Source: JADGNF01 sp964582085 (GTDB lineage: Archaea; Thermoproteota; Bathyarchaeia; Bathyarchaeales; Bathycorpusculaceae). From it: a stretch of DNA of 64,000 bases. Made by a program: the position numbers and the translations under genes. The notes under the pieces are model-generated. The model was not told the origin of the DNA and did no database searches. It saw only the letters and a list, made by a program, of their open reading frames with translations. Shown one piece after another: positions 15,401-24,313 of the stretch (its first letter is position 1; each line of letters begins with the position of its first letter). The stretch lies in NCBI GenBank assembly GCA_964582085.1, contig CAZOPV010000017.1, positions 62,001-126,000 on the forward strand. The letters run 5' to 3'.

Positions 15401-16450
15401 TTGGCCAAAACAGATACTAATCATCACAAAAAAGAGCACAGAAAACTACAGGTGACAGGAGGCTCAACTTACATCCTCTCACTGCCAAAAGACTGGGTCA
15501 CTCGAAATCAACTCAAAAAGGGCAGTACTATAATGCTTCGTGAAGAGGACGACGGCGCTTTATCAATAGTGCCACCTCAAAATGTAAGAAGGGAAAAAAC
15601 AGAAGCTTTCATAAAAGTTGCCGCCAACGATTTACCAGAAGCTGTAATTCGCAAAGTTATATCAGTTTATGTAGTTGGATACAACTTACTCCACTTAAAG
15701 CCTCAAAACCAGCAGCAGTTACCAACAAAACTGCGGAATCAACTGAAAAACTTCGCCCGAAACTATCTTGTAGGAACTGAAATTGTGGCGGATACGCCTA
15801 CAGATTTGATATTGCAAGTTCTGCTTAATTACCCTGAACTCAGCGTTCAAAGTGCTCTGAGTCGAATGGCCATAATCGCAGCGTCAATGCATAAAGAAGC
15901 AATAACAGCTCTGAAAAATTTGGACTACTCCGCTGCAAAAGCAGTTGTGGAAACTGATCGGGAAGTCAACCGTTTTGGCTTATATATTATAAGACTGCTA
16001 AAAATGGCCATTTCAAACCCGCGTATAATTAAGGAAGTTGGGCTGAACAATCCCCGTAACTGCCTTGGCTATAGGCTCATATCTAAATCGGTAGAACGAA
16101 CTGCCGACCATGCAACTAAAATCGCCGAAAACGTTTTGCTACTCCAAGAACCCCTCAATAAAGAGCTTGTAGAGAGAATAGACAAACTGAGCAACTTAGC
16201 TATATCTATGTTTGAAGAAGCAATGCAAGCTCTCTTTAAAAGGGACTATGAGCAAGCGGAATCTGTGATAGAAAAAATAGTTCAAGTGCACAAGTTGGAA
16301 AAAGAAGCAATACTCTCCTCCAAAGACGTAAATATTGAAGAAATAGCCATCACAAGACTGCTCATTGAAAGTGTTCGGCGCACAGCTGAATACGCTAGCG
16401 ACATCTCGGAAGTAGTGCTTAACCTAAACGTGGAAACAATACTATCCTAA
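15401..16450 (+). CDS. AbrB-PhoU phosphate-uptake transcription regulator
   Basis: 349 aa. Residues about 13-52 form an AbrB/SpoVT swapped-hairpin DNA-binding domain (TGGSTYILSLPKDWV, LKKGS). Residues about 150-345 hold two PhoU repeats with acidic metal-binding signatures (SVERTADHATKIAE, SVRRTAEYASDISE). This fusion is known in archaea and is thought to sense phosphate status and control pst genes. TTG start, preceded by GAAGGT. Its divergence from pstS with overlapping promoters supports direct control of the operon; that is inference. Confidence 0.92.
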   Translation: MAKTDTNHHKKEHRKLQVTGGSTYILSLPKDWVTRNQLKKGSTIMLREEDDGALSIVPPQNVRREKTEAFIKVAANDLPEAVIRKVISVYVVGYNLLHLKPQNQQQLPTKLRNQLKNFARNYLVGTEIVADTPTDLILQVLLNYPELSVQSALSRMAIIAASMHKEAITALKNLDYSAAKAVVETDREVNRFGLYIIRLLKMAISNPRIIKEVGLNNPRNCLGYRLISKSVERTADHATKIAENVLLLQEPLNKELVERIDKLSNLAISMFEEAMQALFKRDYEQAESVIEKIVQVHKLEKEAILSSKDVNIEEIAITRLLIESVRRTAEYASDISEVVLNLNVETILS

Positions 16451-16531
16451 AGCGTAACAAATGAGCCAAAAGAACCTTTATCTCTATAGAAGTAATACCC
16501 ATTTTATGGTAACATTTCAGGCGGAACCCCC

Positions 16532-17452
16532 TTGAAAGACGCTTTGTTAAAAACTAGCTTCGCAGGCTTACAACTTGGTAACCCCACTGCTCTCGCCTCG
16601 GGCATTCTTGGATATACAGGAGATATTATGCAGTCAGTCGCCGACAATGACGCAGGCGCCATTGTCACAAAATCCGTTGGCGTTAACCCCCGTATGGGCT
16701 ACGCCAACCCAACTATAACACAAACTGCCGGTGGACTCATCAACGCGATGGGTTTACCCAACCCGGGTATAAATGAATACACCAAAGAAATCACTTACGC
16801 TAAGTCAATTTTGCAAGTGCCACTTATTGTGAGCATTTATGGCTACTCTGCGGAAGAATACGCGCTGGTAGCCAAAAAGGCTGTGGCTGCAGGAGCCGAC
16901 GCTGTGGAGCTTAACGTTTCCTGTCCGCATGTTAAATATACAGGTTCAGAAATCGGTGGCAACCTCAAGCTTCTCCGTGATGTTATCTACAAGGTCAAAT
17001 CAGAAGTTACTAAACCAGTCATTGTGAAGTTGTCTCCAAACGTTACCGACATTGTAGAACTCGCAGATACGGCGGTCAAGGCAGGCGCCGACGCTCTAAC
17101 AGTTATAAATACGGTTCGTGCCATTGCAATAGACGTAGAAACATCGCTGCCTATTTTGACTAATATCCGCGGCGGACTTTCAGGTCCAGCCATTAAACCA
17201 ATAGCGTTAAGATGCGTCTACGACATCAGCGAATGTATAAAAACGCCTATTATGGGTTGCGGGGGCATCAGTAACTGGCGCGACGCCGCAGAATTTCTCT
17301 TAGCAGGGGCTTCCACAATTCAAGTAGGCACCGCAATAGCTATGAAGTCGCCCAGAGTATTCCGAGAAATCAACAAAGGCCTAAAGTCTTACCTCAGAAA
17401 GAAAGGATACAAGAGTGTGAATGAAATTGTCGGCAAAGCTCACCGAGCTTAA
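16532..17452 (+). CDS. pyrD: Dihydroorotate dehydrogenase, class 1B catalytic subunit
   Basis: 306 aa TIM barrel with FMN. ALASGILGYTG near the N-terminus, NVSCPH with the class 1B catalytic Cys, KLSPNVTDI, NTVRA, GGLSGPAIKPIALRCV and the phosphate-binding GCGGIS..DAAEFLLAGAS. It oxidises dihydroorotate to orotate in pyrimidine synthesis and passes electrons to PyrK, whose gene overlaps it by 32 nt. TTG start after AGGCGGA. Confidence 0.95.
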   Translation: MKDALLKTSFAGLQLGNPTALASGILGYTGDIMQSVADNDAGAIVTKSVGVNPRMGYANPTITQTAGGLINAMGLPNPGINEYTKEITYAKSILQVPLIVSIYGYSAEEYALVAKKAVAAGADAVELNVSCPHVKYTGSEIGGNLKLLRDVIYKVKSEVTKPVIVKLSPNVTDIVELADTAVKAGADALTVINTVRAIAIDVETSLPILTNIRGGLSGPAIKPIALRCVYDISECIKTPIMGCGGISNWRDAAEFLLAGASTIQVGTAIAMKSPRVFREINKGLKSYLRKKGYKSVNEIVGKAHRA

Positions 17453-18245
17453 TACCCTCAGAACTACCCAAATCGTAGATATAAAACCTGAAAACGACAC
17501 AGTGAAAACCTTCACAATAAAAGACAAACTGGGTTCCAAGTCTAAACCAGGACAGTTCATAATGCTTTGGATACCCGGCGTGGACGAAATCCCCCTCAGC
17601 GTGCTAAATGCCAGCGATGGCAAAGTCTCCGTTTCGGTTAAAGCTGTGGGCGATGCCACAAAGCGCCTGCACAGGATGAAAATCGGCGAAATCGTAGGTG
17701 TTCGAGGACCTTTCGGAAACTACTTCACTGAAAGTCGTGGTAGAGTTCTTTTAATCGGCGGGGGCACGGGAGTAGCGCCGTTGATTTTTTTGGCGAAACA
17801 GTTAGTTGGTAAAGCTGAACTTGTAAGTTTTGTTGTAGGTGCCAAAACAGAAAATGAGTTACTTTTTCTCAAAGAGCTATGTTCTGTTTGTACTAAAGAG
17901 AATTTGGTTACAACAACAGAGGATGGCAGTTACGGTATGAAGGGTCTGGCAACCGAACCATTGGAGGAGTTGATAGAAAAGCACAAATTTAACATGATTT
18001 ACACCTGTGGTCCCGAAATCATGATGTGTAAAGTGTTTGACGTTGCTGAAAAATACAAAATCGCCTTAGAAGCAAGCCTAGAGAGATTAATGCGATGTGG
18101 CATCGGCTTGTGTGGAAGCTGCGTGATAGGTAAGTACCGTGTTTGCCGTGATGGACCTGTTTTTAGGTCTGTCCAGCTAAAAGAGGTTAAAAACGAGTTT
18201 GGGGTCTCCCGCTTAGGTTTTGACGGAAGCCGAATTCAACCGTAG
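17421..18245 (+). CDS. pyrK: Dihydroorotate dehydrogenase electron-transfer subunit
   Basis: 274 aa. N-terminal FAD-binding barrel (PGQFIMLWIPGVDEIPLS), NAD-binding domain (LLIGGGTGVAPLIFL, YTCGPEIMM) and C-terminal 2Fe-2S motif (RCGIGLCGSCVIGKYRVC). It moves electrons from PyrD to NAD. It overlaps pyrD by 32 nt and the next gene by 26 nt, so the three are co-transcribed. Confidence 0.94.
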   Translation: MKLSAKLTELNTLRTTQIVDIKPENDTVKTFTIKDKLGSKSKPGQFIMLWIPGVDEIPLSVLNASDGKVSVSVKAVGDATKRLHRMKIGEIVGVRGPFGNYFTESRGRVLLIGGGTGVAPLIFLAKQLVGKAELVSFVVGAKTENELLFLKELCSVCTKENLVTTTEDGSYGMKGLATEPLEELIEKHKFNMIYTCGPEIMMCKVFDVAEKYKIALEASLERLMRCGIGLCGSCVIGKYRVCRDGPVFRSVQLKEVKNEFGVSRLGFDGSRIQP

Positions 18246-18561
18246 AGGCAAAGTAGACACTTTGATTTCACAAACTGAATTGGAAGCAAGTGTCCGCAAA
18301 ACAGTTCTTCTCTACAACAGGTTAAACAGCCCCAAAGTTATGGCAAAAATTGTGATAGTTTTGCCTGAACAGATCACTATAGGGTTTTCGGGTCCGTTTT
18401 GCTATGAATGCGGAGGGACTTTAGCATACATTGAAGAATTTGCGCGAGACTTCAAAGTATTTAACAATCTTTTGGAATTATCTATTGGACAAACTCGGCA
18501 GACAAGTCCTCGAAGTTTCGAGGTGGACTACAAAGTTAAATCCCGACAACAAAAGGCATAA
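18220..18561 (+). CDS. Small unknown protein coupled to pyrDK
   Basis: 113 aa; TTG start inside the end of pyrK (26-nt overlap). I do not recognise the family. The sequence looks like a compact alpha/beta domain: AKIVIVLPEQITIGFSGPFC forms two probable beta strands and is followed by YECGGTLAYIEEFARDF. Two Cys lie three residues apart (CYEC). No membrane segment or DNA-binding motif is visible. The tight overlap suggests a role linked to pyrimidine synthesis or to PyrK assembly, but nothing in the sequence shows it. Confidence 0.65.
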   Translation: MTEAEFNRRGKVDTLISQTELEASVRKTVLLYNRLNSPKVMAKIVIVLPEQITIGFSGPFCYECGGTLAYIEEFARDFKVFNNLLELSIGQTRQTSPRSFEVDYKVKSRQQKA

Positions 18562-18573
18562 AAAAAGAAAAAG

Positions 18574-19752
18574 TTATTCCCAAGGGAAACCAAGTTCTCT
18601 TAGGTATTCTTGTTGGTATGTCGGATTAAATGATAACTCTTTGCTCCGCAAAATTCTTTTATCTAATCTATCAAGGGCTACACGGAACGTGGGCTCTACG
18701 CCATATCCTTCGCCTGAACTGACAAAGAAGCCTCGGATGCCTTTGACTGTTCTAAGCTGAAGACGACAGTGGATAAGAGGTTGCCCTTTTTGGTTGGTGC
18801 CGTGAAGTTTCATATACACAAAGAGTGTTCCTGACTGAAGTAAATCCTTGTATTTTCGTGTAAACGCGTCAAATTCGTTCATTATAAAGTTACGTGTGCC
18901 TTCGTCGATTTCAACGCCTTTAACTGCAAACTGTATGGTAAGACGTCTGTCTAGATCCTCCCTGACACTGAGGGGCTCAAGAAAGTCGAGCTTTGTCGCT
19001 ATACCCACAAGTCGATCTTTAGCAACTACGGCTAAACAGTGAACGTTAAATTTGTGCATTTTTGCCTCTGCCTCTTTCAGCGTCGTGTCAGGGGCCACCG
19101 TAATTACAGGTTTGGTCATTATGCCTTTTGCAGGAATGCTTAGAACTTGGATTTTTTCCCCCTTTATGTCTCCTACGGTTTGTCGTTGGGTTGGCTGAAA
19201 AATATGCTCTATGATGTCTCGGATGCTTATCATACCCACTAACTGACCCTTTTCTACAACAGGAACGTGACTGATGTCATGCTCTCTAAATAGACTGAGC
19301 ACAGCACCGACTGTTCTATTTGCTTCAATAGTATATGGTGCCTTAGTCATAATTTGTTCTATCGCAGTATTACCCCAATCTTCAGTGACCGCACCATGAA
19401 TGATTGCCTCGTCGGTTACGAAACCAAGAAGTTTATCTTTTTCAACAACAGGAAGTTGCCGTACGCCACTTTGGATCATCAGTTTAGCTGCTTTACCCAG
19501 AGAGGTATCTTGGGCAATTTTGGGAGCTGTTTTCATCAACGTTTTAACTTTGGTTGTTGCGGGGTCGAGTCTTGCTCGGGTGATCAATCTTTGTGCGACG
19601 ACGCCTAGATACTTTCCTTTTTCGTCGGTAACGGCCAGCACTGACTCAACGTCTTTTTTTAATAGGTCGAGACATTTGGATAAAGTGTCGTTTTCTTTGA
19701 CTGTGAAAAATTTTTTGGAAAAAACATCTCTGACAAGAAGTCGGCTACTCAT
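18574..19752 (-). CDS. Four-CBS-domain protein with C-terminal ribosome-hibernation-like domain
   Basis: About 392 aa. Residues 1-265 hold two tandem CBS pairs (RDVFSKKFFTVKEND, LMKTAPKIAQDTSL, IMTKAPYTIEANRTV, IMTKPVITVAPDTTL), which usually bind adenine nucleotides. The last 120 residues (RRLTIQFAVKGVEIDEGTRNF to ALDRLDKRILRS) have the beta-alpha-beta-beta-beta-alpha pattern and spacing of HPF/RaiA ribosome hibernation factors. It may couple energy state to ribosome silencing. ATG 19752 is chosen: GGGG upstream and GTTTAAATTC about 45 bp upstream. CBS calls are firm; the HPF call is weaker. Confidence 0.82.
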   Translation of the reverse strand: MSSRLLVRDVFSKKFFTVKENDTLSKCLDLLKKDVESVLAVTDEKGKYLGVVAQRLITRARLDPATTKVKTLMKTAPKIAQDTSLGKAAKLMIQSGVRQLPVVEKDKLLGFVTDEAIIHGAVTEDWGNTAIEQIMTKAPYTIEANRTVGAVLSLFREHDISHVPVVEKGQLVGMISIRDIIEHIFQPTQRQTVGDIKGEKIQVLSIPAKGIMTKPVITVAPDTTLKEAEAKMHKFNVHCLAVVAKDRLVGIATKLDFLEPLSVREDLDRRLTIQFAVKGVEIDEGTRNFIMNEFDAFTRKYKDLLQSGTLFVYMKLHGTNQKGQPLIHCRLQLRTVKGIRGFFVSSGEGYGVEPTFRVALDRLDKRILRSKELSFNPTYQQEYLRELGFPWE

Positions 19753-20040
19753 ACAAATGAACCCCACGTTATATTTCTGGGAAAAGTAGAATTTAAACAT
19801 TCAAAAATAGTGGCGTATTTGTAGTTTTAATTAAAAACCAGAAAAGCACGACGATCCTTTGGGTCAAAAATGAGTTATTGAATTTTGTGTGCTTACAAAA
19901 TGGGGAGGCAAAAACAGCAAGTCTAAGAGTATAGAGTATTACTTAAAGTGAGTGCGTTCTTTGGCGTTGGTGTTTCAACGCATCATACAGTTTTGTTGTG
20001 GCTATTATAACATTTGAAAAAATCAAAAAAAATAATCAGG

Positions 20041-21333
20041 TTAGTCTGTTTGGTCTGCAAGTTTTTTCTTTTTTTGTGCAAATCTGAATTTAGCGGTCAA
20101 GATTTTCTCTGTCGCAAAAAGTCGTGATGCAATGTACATAATGAGAAGAGTGAAAACGGCAACGTATATTATTCCAAATACTGCTGTTGAGTAGTTTCCC
20201 ATTGTGATAGCTTTAGATGCGATGATCGGGTGGCTATACGGAATGGCGTAGAAAACGGCTTGCAGTGCACCAGGTAAACTGTTAGGGTCAATGTAGAGCA
20301 TGGCGAGTGAAGGGATGAATATGAGCGGATAGATGTAACCTATCAGGGCTTGAGCTCCCCGTACATCTTCACTGAAAGCAGACATAATTACTGCGAGGGC
20401 TAATCCTGAAAGTAACGTTACAAATAGAGAGATACCTAGCAGTAGGTAGCCAAGTGGGGTGGGAACAAGACCGAGTTGAGCAAGATCTACAGCTGTGCCT
20501 GCTTGAACGGTGGCAGAAATATTACCCAATACGAAATTGTAGCCCACCATAACTGCAACTGCGGCTGCACCTGCCACGATAATGGTGCTACTAAGTTTGC
20601 CCATAAGAATAGCAAATCGGTCAACTGGAACTGTCAGTAGTGTTTCAAGTGTTTTTTCTTCTTTCTCCATGGCAACGCTGGTGGCGGCAATTTGCATGGA
20701 ATAGGTAAGAAGTATCATTATGGTTATGGGTAGGGCTATGCTTTGCAGGTAAAGAACTGAACTTATCTGTGCAGGATCGACCCCCGCTTGGATTTGTCCC
20801 CGTATAATTGTAGACGGTGTAGTAGCAAGTATATTGGGGGCGACGACTCGGTTGAAGTTGTTGACGATGGATGCCCCGATTGAACCACCTATGTTAGAGA
20901 ATATACCGCCTTCTTGGAATATGCTGTAGACGTTAACAGTTGCCGTGAGATTTGGATTTTGTTGGAAATGAGCGTTTATGGTTGCGGTAAAGTTTGAAGG
21001 GATCTCTATGAATTCAGTACGATTGTACTGTGCAAGTATACCTGTATCGATGATCTGTTGTGGGGTAGTATTGTTTAGTACAACTATGTTGGTGGCTTGA
21101 CTAAGATTACCTATGAGTTGTTGACTCCAGTACCCGCCGTCATTGTCTACAATAAGGATGAGTTCGGCGGATTTTTGGGTTTGTTCAACTGCTGTTTGCT
21201 GTGCGTATCCTATGACCAAGCCGAGCACGGGAAACATGACCAAAGGCAAAACTATCATGCCGATGAGGATTTTTGGATCGCGGATTAGTTCTTTGAGTTC
21301 TTTTATAAGGATTGTAGTGAAGCCTTTAAGCAT
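20041..21333 (-). CDS. ABC-2 type transporter permease (NatB-like)
   Basis: 430 aa. One N-terminal membrane helix (IGMIVLPLVMFPVLGLVIG), a large extracytoplasmic domain of about 170 residues, then five or six helices, with the EKEEKTLETLLTVPVDRFAIL coupling segment typical of NatB-type ABC-2 permeases. It works with the ATPase encoded just upstream (8-nt overlap). Substrate unknown; NatAB relatives export Na+ or drugs. Confidence 0.88.
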   Translation of the reverse strand: MLKGFTTILIKELKELIRDPKILIGMIVLPLVMFPVLGLVIGYAQQTAVEQTQKSAELILIVDNDGGYWSQQLIGNLSQATNIVVLNNTTPQQIIDTGILAQYNRTEFIEIPSNFTATINAHFQQNPNLTATVNVYSIFQEGGIFSNIGGSIGASIVNNFNRVVAPNILATTPSTIIRGQIQAGVDPAQISSVLYLQSIALPITIMILLTYSMQIAATSVAMEKEEKTLETLLTVPVDRFAILMGKLSSTIIVAGAAAVAVMVGYNFVLGNISATVQAGTAVDLAQLGLVPTPLGYLLLGISLFVTLLSGLALAVIMSAFSEDVRGAQALIGYIYPLIFIPSLAMLYIDPNSLPGALQAVFYAIPYSHPIIASKAITMGNYSTAVFGIIYVAVFTLLIMYIASRLFATEKILTAKFRFAQKKKKLADQTD

Positions 21334-22048
21334 AGCCTATCACCTTTGCGAAAACTTCTTCTAGATTTTGGCTACTGTGCTGCTGCTTGAGGTCGGCTGG
21401 TTTGCCTTCAAGCACGATTTTGCCTTTGTTGATTAGTGCTACGTGATCACAAAGAAATTCAACTTCAAGCATGTTGTGGCTACTGAGCAATACGGTTATG
21501 CCATGTTGTTTTACGTACGATTTGATAATTTGGCGTACGTGATAAGCGTGTAACACGTCAAGTCCACTTGCAGGTTCGTCTAGTATAGCAAGCTTAGGTT
21601 TAGTCATCAAAGCCCTTGCAAGGAGAAGGCGGCGTTTCATGCCTTTACTGTAGGTTTTGGTTCGGTCTTTGAGGCGCTCGCCCAAACCGCTGATTTCCGC
21701 TGCATCTTTGACAGCTTGGTCTGTGTTTACATTGGAGAATTTGGCCATAAATTGCAGATATTCCATGCCACTAAGATTACGGTAGGCACCTGACTCTTCA
21801 GGTAGATAACTAAGGATTTTACGCACCTCGTCAGACTGCTTGGTTACGTCTAAACCAAAAACTTTAACGTAACCTGAAGTTGGAGCAATAAGTGTGCTAA
21901 TGATACGAAGGGTAGTTGTTTTTCCTGCGCCGTTTGGACCAATTAGACCGTAAACTTCGCCCTGCTCGATTTTGAAGGTTGCATCATTTAAAGCTTGGAT
22001 GTTGCCGAATCTCTTTGTGAGGTTTTTTACCTCCACAGCATAGCTCAC
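21326..22048 (-). CDS. ABC transporter ATPase (NatA-like)
   Basis: 240 aa. Walker A GPNGAGKTT, Q-loop YLPEESGAYRNLSG, signature YSKGMKRRL, Walker B LAILDEP, H-loop SSHN. The YLPEE and SKGM variants are typical of ATPases paired with ABC-2 permeases, as here. Start is 155 bp from the divergent wHTH gene, which could regulate the pair. Confidence 0.93.
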   Translation of the reverse strand: MSYAVEVKNLTKRFGNIQALNDATFKIEQGEVYGLIGPNGAGKTTTLRIISTLIAPTSGYVKVFGLDVTKQSDEVRKILSYLPEESGAYRNLSGMEYLQFMAKFSNVNTDQAVKDAAEISGLGERLKDRTKTYSKGMKRRLLLARALMTKPKLAILDEPASGLDVLHAYHVRQIIKSYVKQHGITVLLSSHNMLEVEFLCDHVALINKGKIVLEGKPADLKQQHSSQNLEEVFAKVIGYA

Positions 22049-22203
22049 GTAAATTCACCTGTTTTCTTGTGCAATTCAAAGGAACACCTATAAAACTTTA
22101 ATGGTACCTTATTGGTGAACAGAAGAAAAGTAGTCGGAACTTTTTCTGACACACAAATAATTATACTGAATTCAGCCCCATCATAGTTTACAGGGTTAAT
22201 AAA

Positions 22204-22497
22204 ATGAGACGCTCTAAGCTTGAGATGTATATTGATATTCTTAAGGTGCTGGCGCATCGTGGCCCGCTGAAGCTTACCCACATAATGTACAAAGCTAACG
22301 TCAACTGCAGCGTACTCAAAGAGTACCTAGACTTCCTCATAAAACAAGGACTCATAGAAGAACGAACCATTGGAAAACGTAGGATAGTCTACGCAAACAC
22401 GCAAAAAGGCATCACCGTCCTTAAGTATTTCAGAGAATTAAGCACAGCGCTTCCGATGGTGGAAGAGAAAGGTAAAATTCAGAATTTTCCCTATTAA
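22204..22497 (+). CDS. Small winged-helix transcription regulator
   Basis: 97 aa, single wHTH domain: helices over MYIDILKVLAHRGPLKLTHIMYKANVN, recognition helix CSVLKEYLDFLIKQGLIEE, and a wing over RTIGKRRIVYANTQKG. Common archaeal stand-alone regulator type. Divergent from the NatAB-like exporter genes; both promoters lie in the 155-bp gap, so control of the exporter is likely but inferred. No Shine-Dalgarno is evident, suggesting a leaderless mRNA. Confidence 0.85.
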   Translation: MRRSKLEMYIDILKVLAHRGPLKLTHIMYKANVNCSVLKEYLDFLIKQGLIEERTIGKRRIVYANTQKGITVLKYFRELSTALPMVEEKGKIQNFPY

Positions 22498-22634
22498 AAA
22501 CACTTTTAATTTTTAAACCCACAAGTCGATTACGCTTTTTGATGGACGTTTTCAACTCATAGAACAACCGTTAAAAGATAGAAAGGAAAGTATCGGCTGC
22601 TAAACAATACAGCACATACTCAAAATAAAAAAAA

Positions 22635-23240
22635 TTACAGTTTACACCCAAGCTTCTGGCTAATACTGTTACGATTAAGCTCAACTTTTTTTGCTATCTC
22701 AGAAAAGAGATTGCCTCCATGGGTGTCGATTGCAACCACCAAAGGACCAAAGTCGTTCACTTCAAACCGCCACATAGCTTCAGGTGCACCTAAATCTAGC
22801 CAGTGGACATCTAAAACTTGTTTGATAGCTTGAGCAGCTAAAACTGCAGCGCCGCCCGTAAAAACGCAGTAAACTGCACCAAACTTGGACATCGCCTCAG
22901 TTGTACGCTGACCCATACCTCCTTTGCCGATGACCATACGTACTTTTGATCCCTCAATGAACTCGGCCTCAACAAACTCCATACGGGTGCTTGTGGTGGG
23001 TCCAGCGGCAACTACAACCCATTGACCATCATCTTTTTTCACAACAGGACCACAATGAAAAATAGCCAAACCCTCCAAATGCGTAGGCAATTCTTTTTTC
23101 TCTTTAAAAAAGTCTAAAGCTCGCCTATGAGCTTGGTCTCTTGCAGTAACAATCACACCTGAAAGATAAACTATATCGTATAATTTGAGTTCTCGCACCT
23201 TTGTTTCTGAAAGCGGCGTTTTCAACTTGTATGTTGCCAA
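22635..23240 (-). CDS. fumB: Fumarate hydratase class I, beta subunit
   Basis: 201 aa. HCGPVV, AAGPTTSTRM, GKGGMG and the FTGGAAVLAAQAIK segment define the C-terminal (beta) half of class I fumarases. With the alpha subunit it interconverts fumarate and malate. TTG start 6 nt after the alpha gene stop. Tartrate dehydratase is a close relative, but fumarase is the usual archaeal function. Confidence 0.93.
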   Translation of the reverse strand: MATYKLKTPLSETKVRELKLYDIVYLSGVIVTARDQAHRRALDFFKEKKELPTHLEGLAIFHCGPVVKKDDGQWVVVAAGPTTSTRMEFVEAEFIEGSKVRMVIGKGGMGQRTTEAMSKFGAVYCVFTGGAAVLAAQAIKQVLDVHWLDLGAPEAMWRFEVNDFGPLVVAIDTHGGNLFSEIAKKVELNRNSISQKLGCKL

Positions 23241-23246
23241 ATGCTT

Positions 23247-24137
23247 TTACCAACTTTGCTTTGTATTTGTTAAATACTTGACTGACCCGTCTACTTCGAT
23301 TATAGCAGATGCACGCCTTGCAGCCCAGCAGTTAAACATAACTGCTACAGGAAAAGAGGCAGGATGTCGAAACGCATAATCAACATGGATATCCAGAACT
23401 GTAGTTTTTCCCCCTACGCCCATAGGACCAATACCGGTCATGTTTGCCGCCTCCAAAAGTTCCTGCTCCAAACAAGCAAGAGTTACATCCTCGTTCGACT
23501 CACCCACAGGTTTCAGCAAGGCTTTTTTGGCTAAACTCAAAGCCAACTCAGCACTACCTCCAACGCCAACGCCTAAAATTGTCGGTGGACAGGGTTGTGC
23601 GCCAGCGCGAATTACCGCGTCAACCACAAAACGCTTCAACTCGGATAGACCCTCAGCCGGATTTAGCATACCCAAAACTGAAAAATTTTCTGATCCTCCG
23701 CCTTTTATCAGAACGGACAACTCCAAAGTTTTGCCTTCAACCAACTCCCAATGAATCTCAGGTAAACCTTTGCCCATGTTGTTTCCACTGTTTTTCTGTG
23801 TAAAAGGGTGAACAGCATTAGGTCTGAGGGGCACTTCAACAGTGGCTCTCTGCACAGCAGCAGACAACGCGTTTTCTACACGATTTAAGCCTTCAAAATT
23901 CACCCCTGCCTTAACAAAAAACACTAAAGATCCTGTATCTTGACAAATCGGCACCTTCTTCTTTTCTGCCAACGATACATTATCCAAAATAGCCTGCAAC
24001 TGCATCCTTGCTACTTCACTAGTTTCCTCAGAATGAGCCCGCTGCAGGGCAATCTTAACATCCTCAGGCAGAAAAATAACTGCTTGCCTCACAAGCTCAA
24101 AAGCCACGTCAGCCACAATTTTTTCTGCCTGCCGCAA
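23247..24137 (-). CDS. fumA: Fumarate hydratase class I, alpha subunit
   Basis: About 296 aa, carrying the oxygen-sensitive 4Fe-4S site: Cys in PICQDTGS, with further Cys in QPCPPTILGVGVGG and the region of ALSLAKKALL. Two TTG codons compete at the start: GGAGG is 1 nt from 24143 but 7 nt from 24137, so I prefer the second. A GGTATAAGTA box about 40 bp upstream is the likely promoter, divergent from radA. Confidence 0.92.
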   Translation of the reverse strand: MRQAEKIVADVAFELVRQAVIFLPEDVKIALQRAHSEETSEVARMQLQAILDNVSLAEKKKVPICQDTGSLVFFVKAGVNFEGLNRVENALSAAVQRATVEVPLRPNAVHPFTQKNSGNNMGKGLPEIHWELVEGKTLELSVLIKGGGSENFSVLGMLNPAEGLSELKRFVVDAVIRAGAQPCPPTILGVGVGGSAELALSLAKKALLKPVGESNEDVTLACLEQELLEAANMTGIGPMGVGGKTTVLDIHVDYAFRHPASFPVAVMFNCWAARRASAIIEVDGSVKYLTNTKQSW

Positions 24138-24313
24138 CGTCAAGCCTCCATAACACTTTCAATATACAAATAAACTGTACTTATACCTTTTAGCCAGTCC
24201 ACAATCACTTTAACTTAACTCTCTACAGAACAAAACAATATAATCTTCGCGTGTTTTAAATAGCCCTTAACGCCATTTAACCCACAAACCGCACTTAAAA
24301 TAAAGGGAACGCC
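24138..24313. promoter_or_regulatory. Divergent promoter region, fumAB and radA
   Basis: Rightward, TTTTAAATA (24254-24262) is suitably placed for radA. Leftward, GGTATAAGTA near 24178-24187 serves the fumarase operon. Nothing else, such as an SOS-like operator, is apparent. Confidence 0.5.
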
